Part shown: positions 1 to 6,291 of the stretch, one piece after another | Position numbering within the stretch: the first letter of the stretch is position 1 | Layout: every line of letters starts with the position of its first letter | DNA from: an uncultured Eubacteriales bacterium | GTDB taxonomy: Bacteria > Bacillota > Clostridia > Oscillospirales > Butyricicoccaceae | Direction of reading: 5' to 3' | Assembly: GCA_905199135.1 (NCBI GenBank) | Contig: CAJKFC010000046.1 | Location: 1-15,337, forward strand | Length of the DNA stretch: 15,337 nucleotides | The notes under the pieces: generated by a model | The model's input: the letters and a program-made list of their open reading frames with translations, nothing else | Told to the model about the DNA's origin: nothing | The model's database searches: none | Program-made: the position numbers and the translations under genes

Positions 1-2
1 TT

Positions 3-62
3 GTGCATGCATCCGTCGGTTCTGGTCATCGTGCGGCGGCAAATGCGATTGCCCAAATATTT
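3..62 (+). pseudogene. Fragment of diacylglycerol glucosyltransferase / MGDG synthase-type gene (N-terminal piece)
   Basis: The plus-strand frame starting at base 3 reads VHASVGSGHRAAANAIAQIF. This matches the glycine-rich N-terminal nucleotide-sugar loop (ASxGxGHxxAAxAI) of UgtP/MGDG-synthase-type GT28 glycosyltransferases, which add sugars to diacylglycerol at the inner membrane face. The match stops at about base 62. The frame then runs through the antisense of purB and ends at a TGA at 144-146. The start codon would lie outside the window. It is therefore a ~20-residue remnant fused to purB, through either an assembly chimera or a real rearrangement. The family call rests on a short motif only. 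Confidence 0.5.
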
Positions 63-1099
63 AAAATTGCGTCCGCCGCAAGAAATGCCTCCGCGACTGA
101 AATTCTCTTGTTTGCGGAATCGTCAAGCGTTCTTTCAAACCATTGAGTTCCCGCGGTAAACGCCGGATTCAGACAATCTATCATAAGATACCTTGAAATC
201 GACGTTATTCTCTCGCATCTCATAGGATTTCTCTTATAAGCCATAGCGCTGGAGCCTATCTGACTTTTTTCAAAGGGCTCTTCCATTTCCTTAAAAGACT
301 GCAGGATTCTCATATCGTTTGAAAACTTGCTGCATGACTGGGCTATTCCCGCAAGAGCGTTTACCGCAAAGCTGTCAATCTTTCTAGAATATGTCTGACC
401 GGAAACCGGAACTACTCCGTCAAAGCCCATTTCCTCGGCTATCATTTTTTCAAGCTCCTTGATCTTTCCGGTATCTCCCTCAAACAGCTCCATAAACGAG
501 GCCTGCGTCCCGGTAGTACCCTTTGAACCCAAAAGCTTTAAATCTGAAATCCTGCGCTCTGTTTCAATAAGATCCATCAGAAGCTCGTTTATCCACAGCG
601 TCGCCCTTTTGCCAACAGTAGTAAGCTGCGCCGGCTGAAGATGAGTATAAGCAAGGCACGGCATATCCTTATATTTCATGGCAAAATCTGAAAGCTGGGC
701 TATAACATTTATCAGCTTTCTGCGTATAACTTTGAGCGCGTCACGCATAATAATTATATCGGTATTATCGCCGACATAGCATGATGTTGCGCCGAGATGA
801 ATTATACCCTTTGCGTCGGGACATGCCTTGCCGTAGGTATAAACATGCGCCATAACGTCGTGGCGTACCTCCTTTTCCCGTGCGGCGGCAGTTTCATAAT
901 CAATGTTTTCAATATTGGCTTCAAGCTGATCTACCTGCTTCTGAGTAACAGGAAGCCCCAGCTTCATTTCAGCCCTTGCAAGAGCAACCCAGAGCCTGCG
1001 CCATGTGGAAAACTTTTTATCCGCAGAAAAAATATACTGCATTTCGCCGCTCGCATAGCGGGTGCAGAAAGGACTTTCATAGCTGTTTGTATTACTCAT
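26..1099 (-). CDS. purB: Adenylosuccinate lyase, C-terminally truncated
   Basis: PurB splits adenylosuccinate to AMP and fumarate, and SAICAR to AICAR and fumarate, in the cytosol (purine synthesis). The frame gives 357 residues from an ATG at 1099 with an AAGGAG site 11 bases upstream. The N-terminus (TRYASGEMQYIFS), the HLQPAQ segment and the fumarase/lyase signature loop GSSAMAYKRNPMR are all present, as is LDDSANKRISVAEAFLAADAILN near the end. Full-length clostridial PurB is about 475 residues. Here homology stops around base 59-61 and only ten unrelated residues follow before a TGA at 26-28. The missing part would hold the conserved LPFMATE region, so this copy would not be functional as written. 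The break coincides with the glycosyltransferase-like fragment at 3-62, so a junction is more likely than a frameshift; no other frame restores PurB. Confidence 0.93.
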   Translation of the reverse strand: MSNTNSYESPFCTRYASGEMQYIFSADKKFSTWRRLWVALARAEMKLGLPVTQKQVDQLEANIENIDYETAAAREKEVRHDVMAHVYTYGKACPDAKGIIHLGATSCYVGDNTDIIIMRDALKVIRRKLINVIAQLSDFAMKYKDMPCLAYTHLQPAQLTTVGKRATLWINELLMDLIETERRISDLKLLGSKGTTGTQASFMELFEGDTGKIKELEKMIAEEMGFDGVVPVSGQTYSRKIDSFAVNALAGIAQSCSKFSNDMRILQSFKEMEEPFEKSQIGSSAMAYKRNPMRCERITSISRYLMIDCLNPAFTAGTQWFERTLDDSANKRISVAEAFLAADAILNIWAIAFAAAR

Positions 1100-1138
1100 A
1101 AAAGTTTAAGCTCCTTTTTTATCAAATATTAACGCTTA

Positions 1139-1168
1139 ATTATATCACATATCGGTATGAAATGTCAA
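1139..1168 (-). promoter_or_regulatory. Sigma-A promoter of purB
   Basis: On the minus strand, a perfect TTGACA (1163-1168) is separated by 18 bases from a perfect TATAAT (1139-1144), which also has a TG one base upstream (extended -10). The expected start lies about 30 bases upstream of the purB ATG. No PurR-type box or purine riboswitch fold was recognised in the short leader. Confidence 0.8.
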
Positions 1169-1216
1169 TTTTCCGAGGTCTTTCCGGCTGCTCAAACGCA
1201 GATCATAATTTTTAGC

Positions 1217-1245
1217 TTGACAAGCGCGGCATACAATGCTATTAT
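1217..1245 (+). promoter_or_regulatory. Sigma-A promoter of rubredoxin gene
   Basis: TTGACA (1217-1222), a 17-base spacer and TATTAT (1240-1245) give a near-consensus vegetative promoter about 60 bases before the rubredoxin start. It is divergent from the purB promoter. The leader contains a weak 5-bp inverted repeat (GTCCG at 1259-1263, CGGAC at 1273-1277), too small to call regulatory. Confidence 0.8.
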
Positions 1246-1305
1246 ATGGTTACGATCCGTCCGGATTATGTTCGGACAAATAAAAATAAAAGGAGATATT
1301 TAATT

Positions 1306-1467
1306 ATGCAGAAATACCAGTGCGATCCATGTGGTTATATTTACGATCCTGAAACAGGCGATCCTGATTCAGGAATAGCTCCCGGAACAGCGTTCGAGGA
1401 TATTCCTGACGACTGGGTATGTCCGGTATGCGGAGTAGGAAAGGATATGTTCAGTCCTGTCGACTGA
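1306..1467 (+). CDS. Rubredoxin
   Basis: A 53-residue rubredoxin, a cytosolic one-electron carrier with a single iron bound by four cysteines. In anaerobes it typically serves oxygen or superoxide detoxification partners. The ligands are visible as CDPCGY near the N-terminus and CPVCG near the C-terminus, with the conserved YDPETGDPDSGIAPGTAFEDIPDDW between them. Length and sequence fit the classical small rubredoxin. The ATG at 1306 is chosen because AGGAG at 1291-1295 stands 10 bases before it and family members begin M-x-K-Y. The frame is open from an ATG at 1246, but that would add 20 unrelated residues lying inside the promoter. The gene is monocistronic between its own promoter and terminator; no rubrerythrin or superoxide reductase lies beside it. 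Confidence 0.96.
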   Translation: MQKYQCDPCGYIYDPETGDPDSGIAPGTAFEDIPDDWVCPVCGVGKDMFSPVD

Positions 1468-1512
1468 TAAAAGCTAAAGGACGGCTTTATTAGCCGTCCT
1501 TTAGCTTTTATC
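1466..1512. terminator. Bidirectional intrinsic terminator between rubredoxin gene and the converging BofC-like gene
   Basis: A perfect 21-bp inverted repeat (1466-1486 with 1492-1512) surrounds a 5-base TTATT loop. The left arm begins inside the rubredoxin TGA. The AT-rich outer stem (AAAAGCTAAAGG paired with CCTTTAGCTTTT) serves in place of a plain U-tract on either strand. The converging minus-strand gene ends at 1517, so the hairpin can serve both. Confidence 0.85.
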
Positions 1513-1516
1513 TGAA

Positions 1517-1858
1517 TTATGAGGTATAATCCTCCAGCAGAGAATTCAGCTCCTGCTCTGTGCGGACATAAATTCCGCTTTTAAGCTGTTCTTTGTCATA
1601 GTCGGACATTACCGCGGTAGATATTCCGAGAAGCCGATAGGGAGTCTCACTGCTGCCTCTGAAAACCGCAAGCTCGCCTCCGAATTCCTTTAGCATAAAG
1701 CCCACCTCCGTCTGCGTTTCTGCAACGCTGTTTTCCAAGCTTCTCCTATGAGCCTCGGCACGCTGTCCCTTTATGGAATAAGCAAGAGAAACGATAACGA
1801 TTATTGCGGAAAGCGCCAAAGCCGTTATAATAGTGTATACAATGTGCCGTCTTGTCAT
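1517..1858 (-). CDS. Small membrane-anchored protein with BofC C-terminal-like domain
   Basis: 113 residues. A short basic N-terminus is followed by one membrane helix (about residues 7-27), a charged coiled linker (28-50), and a ~60-residue domain starting near VGFMLKEFGGELAVF and ending GIYVRTEQELNSLLEDYTS. That pattern (beta hairpin with AVF, a D-x-x-x-L-x-x-GI stretch, then x-ELxxLLEDY) resembles the C-terminal domain of BofC, the Bacillus forespore protein that restrains the SpoIVB protease. The BofC N-terminal domain is missing, and related short proteins appear widely in Clostridia, so a BofC role is not shown. The predicted topology is a single-pass protein with the domain outside the cytoplasm. 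The ATG at 1858 has a strong GGAGG site (1865-1869 on the complement). It converges on the rubredoxin gene and diverges from the penicillin-binding protein gene. Confidence 0.7.
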   Translation of the reverse strand: MTRRHIVYTIITALALSAIIVIVSLAYSIKGQRAEAHRRSLENSVAETQTEVGFMLKEFGGELAVFRGSSETPYRLLGISTAVMSDYDKEQLKSGIYVRTEQELNSLLEDYTS

Positions 1859-1921
1859 TTTTTACCTCCATTTTTACATTATTCATAAGTATTTCTCTTA
1901 TTATTGACTGTTTTTTTTCAA

Positions 1922-1930
1922 AATATACCA
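1922..1930 (-). promoter_or_regulatory. Possible extended -10 element for the BofC-like gene
   Basis: The minus strand reads TGGTATATT (TATATT at 1922-1927 with TG one base upstream). No good -35 is seen at 16-18 bases, only a T-rich hexamer. The whole 1862-2066 gap is very AT-rich, so chance matches are likely. Confidence 0.3.
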
Positions 1931-1951
1931 TATGATTTTTTAAAAAAAGAC

Positions 1952-1980
1952 TTAACAGCATTAAAAAAATATGTTATAAT
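1952..1980 (+). promoter_or_regulatory. Sigma-A promoter of the penicillin-binding protein operon
   Basis: TTAACA (1952-1957), a 17-base spacer, and TATAAT (1975-1980) with an extended -10 TG. The start would fall near 1987, leaving a leader of about 80 bases before the ATG at 2067. That leader has an AGAGG site at 2053-2057 and a tiny CGGG/CCCG hairpin (2022-2033) of no evident function. Confidence 0.75.
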
Positions 1981-2066
1981 TATAATGTATAAATACATAT
2001 TACAATATACGGAAAGGAAAACGGGATTCACCCGAATAATACAAAGCGTTACAGAGGTATTTTATT

Positions 2067-4706
2067 ATGACAGACAATAAAAGCAACAGGCACAGCTCCG
2101 GAAATTCCGGAAACAGGCAAAGCCGTAAACCGTCAGATAATCATAAACGTGATAACGTCTCACGGCAGCGGTCGCCGTACGCCGCATATTCAGGCGGCGG
2201 AAAATATCCGGACAAAAAGCAGACGCAGCCGCGCGCTTCAGGCGCCTCGGGAAAAACCGGTAATACCGCTAAAAGCAGAAGCGGAAGCACAGGAGGAAGA
2301 CCGCCCGGAAAAGCAAATACGTCGGCAAAGCATACTCCTCCTAACCCGCAGAGCAGACCGACAAGGAAAAAGCCTGAAAATAAAAAGGCGGCGCTGGCAA
2401 AAAAAATTGCGGCAATAATGGGAACTACGCTGCTGTCTATATTCCTGGTAGTCGTCATAACCGGTACAATAGTCGCAACGGCAATGACAGTTTACGTACT
2501 GGAATTCATGGACGAAACTTCCGACGTTACCATTACCGAGCTTGCCAGCAGCGCAAACACCATAGTATACGCCAATAAGGGCGACAAAGAGCTGGTTCAG
2601 CTCTATACGGTTAAAAACGACGTTCAGAGAGTACCGGTAGATATTGAGGATATTCCCCAGCACGTAAGAGACGCTTTCGTCTGCGTTGAGGACGAACGTT
2701 TCTATTCGCACGAGGGCGTTGATTATAAAAGAACCTTCGCCGCCTTCGCCAATATGTTCATTCATATATACGACACCAATCAGGGCGGTTCTACGATAAC
2801 CCAGCAGCTTATCAAAAACCTTACGGGAGACGACGATCCCAGTCCGTCGCGTAAAATAAGGGAAATTTTCAGAGCCATGCAGTTTGAGAAAAAATACTCA
2901 AAGGACGTTATCCTCGAAAATTACCTTAATTATATAGGCTTCGGAGGTCCCACAAACGGAATACAGCTCGCTTCGATAAAATATTTCGGAAAGGACGTTG
3001 CGGATCTTTCTATTGCGGAGGCGGCCTGCCTTGCGGCTATTCCGAAAAGTCCGGAAACCCTTAATCCCTTTGCCGGCTACGAGGACGAGGAAACGGGAGA
3101 ATGGGTTAACACCGGAAAGGAAGCAAACCGCGACCGTCAGGAGACCGTTTTATACCACATGTATAATAACGGAGCAATATCCTATGACCAATATAAAGAG
3201 GCTCTTGATGAAAAGCTTATATTTACAGACTCGGAGGAATACAAAAAAGAACATCCGGAGGCCAGCGCCGACGATATGATGGACGAACAGAAGGCCACCT
3301 CATGGGTAGTCGATACCGCCCTGAGAGAATATGCGGCCGTGCTTATGGACGAATACGGCATAGACGAAGAAGAGGCCATCAAAAGAATCAACAGCGGCGG
3401 GTATCAGATATATACCACGGTCGATCTGGATATGCAGAAATATGTAGAAGAAAAGTATCTTGATCTGAGCAATCTTATGGATCCCGATTCAAATTACTCA
3501 TGGGACGAAAACGATGAAAAGATTTATCCTCAGTCCTCGTTCATGGCTATGAATTATAAGGGTGAAATACAGTGCGTCGTAGGCGGTATCGGCGAAAAAA
3601 CCGAATCGCTCGCATTTAACAGAGCGACAATGGCCAAAAGACAGCCGGGTTCCTGTATGAAACCGGTATCAACCTACGGGCTGGCGTTGTTCAGCGATCA
3701 CATTCACTGGGGAAGCATGTATAAGGACTCCCCTATAAAGCTCGACGACGGCAAGGAATGGCCGCAGAACTACGACTATATTTGGACTCGTTCAAGCATT
3801 CCGATTTACGACGCTCTCAGACGCTCCAGAAATACTGTTCCGGCACAGCTCTGCAAGGAGCTTACTCCGCAGTCGGTTTTCAACTTCTCTACACAGAATC
3901 TGGGAATGGACCTTGTGGATATAACAGAGGACGGCGCTTCGGATATAGCATATGCTCCCTTGACCATCGGCGCGCTGACCTACGGCGTTTCGATTGAAAA
4001 TCTGGTAAACGCGTTTATGCCCTACGGAAACGGCGGAACCTATTACGACGCTCATATTGTGAGCCGCGTGGAAAAGGGCGACGGATCCCTCGTTTATGAA
4101 AACGACGGCAATCCTCACGAAGCGGTCGATAAGGAAACGGCATATGTTATGAACAAACTGCTTCAGGAGGTTATAAAGAGCGGTACAGGTACGGCGGCAC
4201 AGCTTTCAAATAAAACCGTTGCGGGAAAAACCGGTACTTCAGAGGACTGGAACGACCTTTGCTTTGTGGGAATGACCGAGGATTTTGTAAGCGGCGTATG
4301 GATCGGATACGATACCAAAACCGAGCTTAATACAAGTCTTTCATCGGCACAGGTTTGGTACAATATAATCGGAGAATATGCCGACAGCATAGAATCAGAC
4401 AATCATTATCCCGAATGCGACGACGTAATTTCCGCGCCTATGTGCACCTCCACCGGAATGATAGCCGGCGACGGATGTCCCAAGGGAATAACCGGATATT
4501 GGAAATCAACTAACGCGCCTTATTGTTCTAATCATTATTCCTCCGCTCCGTCTAAGGACGACGAGGACGAAAGCTCAGAGGATGAAAGCAGTTCAGAAGC
4601 AGAGAGCAGCTCAAAGCCCGATGAAAGCAGCGTGGAAATAGTAGATTCCGATTCATCCTCCGAATCTGCTCCGGAATCCTCGCCTGAAAGCAGCAATGCG
4701 GAATAG
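2067..4706 (+). CDS. Class A penicillin-binding protein (PBP1A family): glycosyltransferase plus transpeptidase
   Basis: 879 residues. It polymerises lipid II into glycan strands and cross-links the peptides outside the membrane. Order: a disordered Lys/Arg/Ser-rich cytoplasmic tail (1-110), one membrane helix (about 115-145), a GT51 domain (about 175-345), a linker, then the transpeptidase (about 480-790). GT51 motifs: EDERFYSHEG (208-217, catalytic Glu), GGSTITQQL (240-248), RKIREI (262-267) and the SIAEAACLAAIPKSP segment (315-329). Transpeptidase motifs: SCMK with nucleophile Ser529 and Lys532, SRN (587-589) and KTGT (721-724). All catalytic signatures are intact. The last ~50 residues are a low-complexity Ser/Asp/Glu tail outside the cell. 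It resembles ponA-type genes; which class A paralogue is not certain. It heads an operon; the next gene starts 8 bases after its TAG. Confidence 0.96.
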   Translation: MTDNKSNRHSSGNSGNRQSRKPSDNHKRDNVSRQRSPYAAYSGGGKYPDKKQTQPRASGASGKTGNTAKSRSGSTGGRPPGKANTSAKHTPPNPQSRPTRKKPENKKAALAKKIAAIMGTTLLSIFLVVVITGTIVATAMTVYVLEFMDETSDVTITELASSANTIVYANKGDKELVQLYTVKNDVQRVPVDIEDIPQHVRDAFVCVEDERFYSHEGVDYKRTFAAFANMFIHIYDTNQGGSTITQQLIKNLTGDDDPSPSRKIREIFRAMQFEKKYSKDVILENYLNYIGFGGPTNGIQLASIKYFGKDVADLSIAEAACLAAIPKSPETLNPFAGYEDEETGEWVNTGKEANRDRQETVLYHMYNNGAISYDQYKEALDEKLIFTDSEEYKKEHPEASADDMMDEQKATSWVVDTALREYAAVLMDEYGIDEEEAIKRINSGGYQIYTTVDLDMQKYVEEKYLDLSNLMDPDSNYSWDENDEKIYPQSSFMAMNYKGEIQCVVGGIGEKTESLAFNRATMAKRQPGSCMKPVSTYGLALFSDHIHWGSMYKDSPIKLDDGKEWPQNYDYIWTRSSIPIYDALRRSRNTVPAQLCKELTPQSVFNFSTQNLGMDLVDITEDGASDIAYAPLTIGALTYGVSIENLVNAFMPYGNGGTYYDAHIVSRVEKGDGSLVYENDGNPHEAVDKETAYVMNKLLQEVIKSGTGTAAQLSNKTVAGKTGTSEDWNDLCFVGMTEDFVSGVWIGYDTKTELNTSLSSAQVWYNIIGEYADSIESDNHYPECDDVISAPMCTSTGMIAGDGCPKGITGYWKSTNAPYCSNHYSSAPSKDDEDESSEDESSSEAESSSKPDESSVEIVDSDSSSESAPESSPESSNAE

Positions 4707-4709
4707 GAG
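4705..4709 (+). promoter_or_regulatory. Ribosome binding site fixing the TTG start of the rRNA methyltransferase gene
   Basis: AGGAG overlaps the TAG of the upstream gene and stands 5 bases before a TTG at 4715. No ATG is available near it, and the protein N-terminus (DNKLKLTCPCHFGLE) matches the family from this TTG. Confidence 0.75.
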
Positions 4710-4714
4710 ATATT

Positions 4715-5833
4715 TTGGATAATAAACTTAAACTGACCTGTCCATGTCATTTCGGACTTGAAAGCGTACTGAAGTACGAAGTAAATAAAATCGGCGGAGA
4801 GAACATAACTGTCAGAGACGGCAGAGTAAGCTTCGAGGGCGGCTTCGATATGGCGGCAAGGGCTAATATCTGCCTTTCCACCGCTGAAAGAGTACTCATA
4901 GAGCTTTCGGAATTCAGAGCAGTTACATTCGAAGAGCTTTTTCAGGGAGTTAAAAAAATTCCTTTTGAAAATTTTATAGGGATAAAGGACACGTTTCCGG
5001 TAAAGGGACATTCCCTTAATTCCACACTACACAGTATTCCCGACTGTCAGTCGATAATCAAAAAGGCGGCTGTTGAACGCCTTAAGGAAAAATACCATAC
5101 CGGCTGGTTTGAAGAAACCGGAGCCGTTCACCAGATACAGTTCAGTATTCTGAAAGACAACGCTGTTATCTACCTTGACACCAGCGGCGCGGGACTTCAC
5201 AAAAGAGGCTACCGCAGAAACGCCAACGCGGCTCCTATAAAGGAAACGCTTGCGGCGGGAATAATCGACTTCGCAAGGATCAGAGACTCGAGCACAGTAT
5301 GCGATCCTCTCTGCGGCAGCGGAACGTTTCTTATTGAATCAGCAATAAAGGCGCTGAATATTCCGCCGTGCATTAACCGCAGATTCGCCGCTGAAAAGTG
5401 GGACTGTATTAATCAGCGCGTCTGGAGCGATGAAAGACAGCGGGCAATCAGCATGGTAAACCGTGAAGCGGAATTTCAGGCCTTCGGCTTTGATATCGAC
5501 CGAGAGGCGGTTATGCTTTCGGTTGAAAACGCCAAAAAGGCGGGCGTTAAATCTAAAATCAGGATAGACGCGGCCGATATTGCAGATTTCAAGCCGACGC
5601 CGGGCAGCATAGTTATCTGTAATCCTCCTTACGGCGAAAGAATGCTTGACATAAGAGAGGCGGAACAGCTTTATACAATAATGGGTAAGGTAATGAATCC
5701 GTCGGCAGAAAATCCCTGCTATATAATTTCTCCTCATGAGGACTTTGAACGGTTTTTCGGAAAAAAAGCCGATAAAAAACGAAAGCTTTACAACGGCATG
5801 ATAAAATGCAATCTTTACATGTACTATAAATAG
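4715..5833 (+). CDS. THUMP-domain SAM-dependent 23S rRNA guanine-N2 methyltransferase (RlmL/YpsC type)
   Basis: 372 residues, the usual length for Firmicutes YpsC-like proteins, which correspond to the N-terminal half of E. coli RlmL (m2G2445 of 23S rRNA); the exact target here is inferred from family. The N-terminal ~60 residues match the ferredoxin-like part (LTCPCHFGLESVLKYEV), followed by a THUMP RNA-binding domain to about 155 and a Rossmann methyltransferase domain. SAM motif I is DPLCGSGT (197-204), an acidic ribose-binding motif is GFDID (258-262), and the catalytic loop is NPPYGER (303-309). The start is TTG. It lies 8 bases after the penicillin-binding protein gene and 12 bases before the zinc-ribbon gene, so the three are probably co-transcribed. 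Nothing looks broken. Confidence 0.92.
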   Translation: MDNKLKLTCPCHFGLESVLKYEVNKIGGENITVRDGRVSFEGGFDMAARANICLSTAERVLIELSEFRAVTFEELFQGVKKIPFENFIGIKDTFPVKGHSLNSTLHSIPDCQSIIKKAAVERLKEKYHTGWFEETGAVHQIQFSILKDNAVIYLDTSGAGLHKRGYRRNANAAPIKETLAAGIIDFARIRDSSTVCDPLCGSGTFLIESAIKALNIPPCINRRFAAEKWDCINQRVWSDERQRAISMVNREAEFQAFGFDIDREAVMLSVENAKKAGVKSKIRIDAADIADFKPTPGSIVICNPPYGERMLDIREAEQLYTIMGKVMNPSAENPCYIISPHEDFERFFGKKADKKRKLYNGMIKCNLYMYYK

Positions 5834-5845
5834 AAGAGGTGGAGT

Positions 5846-6250
5846 ATGAGGAGCATAAAACCGGGAAGAGGGCCTTCTGCCATGGGCGTGGTTTCGTCTG
5901 TTGCCGCCACGATTTTCGGTGTATTCTGGACAATTATGGCGTCGTCCATGGGGGCGCCGATATTCTTTCCACTGTTCGGACTGGTTTTTATAGGCATCGG
6001 AATCATGAATATAATATATAACTATAAAAACGCCACAGGCAAGAACAGATTTTCTCTCTACGACATCACAGAGGGAGATGAAGAGCCCGACCCGTTTGAC
6101 CCAAGCTTTTCTGAAAAAGCAGGTGTAAAGAGAGATAACTTTACACAGTTAAGATCGTCTTCAAAGGTGAATTTCTGTCCCTACTGCGGCACAAAGCTGG
6201 AGGAAGGGTTTGAGTTTTGCCAGAACTGCGGCACAAAGCTGCCCAAATAA
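5846..6250 (+). CDS. Two-helix membrane protein with C-terminal zinc ribbon
   Basis: 134 residues. After a short basic N-terminus come two hydrophobic helices (about 14-34 and 37-58), an acidic linker (72-90), and a double-CxxC zinc ribbon: C111/C114 in CPYCGTKL and C125/C128 in CQNCGTKL. The paired CGTKL knuckles are typical of bacterial zinc-ribbon_2 proteins. Such proteins are common in Clostridia and have no assigned function. The ATG at 5846 has AGGTGG at 5836-5841. It is the last gene of the penicillin-binding protein operon and is closed by the terminator at 6266-6291. Both termini are predicted cytoplasmic, which would place the ribbon inside the cell. Confidence 0.85.
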   Translation: MRSIKPGRGPSAMGVVSSVAATIFGVFWTIMASSMGAPIFFPLFGLVFIGIGIMNIIYNYKNATGKNRFSLYDITEGDEEPDPFDPSFSEKAGVKRDNFTQLRSSSKVNFCPYCGTKLEEGFEFCQNCGTKLPK

Positions 6251-6265
6251 AAGAAAAATAAAACA

Positions 6266-6291
6266 CCGCAGAGAACTCTCTGCGGTTTTTT
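6266..6291. terminator. Bidirectional intrinsic terminator between converging operons
   Basis: An 8-bp GC-rich stem (CCGCAGAG at 6266-6273, CTCTGCGG at 6278-6285), a 4-base loop, then six T residues (6286-6291). An A-rich run on the left side provides U residues for the minus strand. The minus-strand gene ends at 6292, immediately beside it. Confidence 0.85.

Noticed and set aside
1246..1305. Upstream ATG extending rubredoxin by 20 residues
   Set aside because: It lies at the -10 region and predicted transcript start, has no ribosome site, and the extension is unlike rubredoxins.
1251..1305. Leader hairpin upstream of rubredoxin as a possible riboswitch
   Set aside because: Only a 5-bp stem with a 9-base loop and no conserved riboswitch core; too little structure.
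4550..4700. Repetitive GAAAGCAGC/TCAGAG-like DNA in the 3' end of the penicillin-binding protein gene
   Set aside because: It reflects a Ser/Glu-rich protein tail; the units are irregular and do not form a true tandem DNA repeat or CRISPR.
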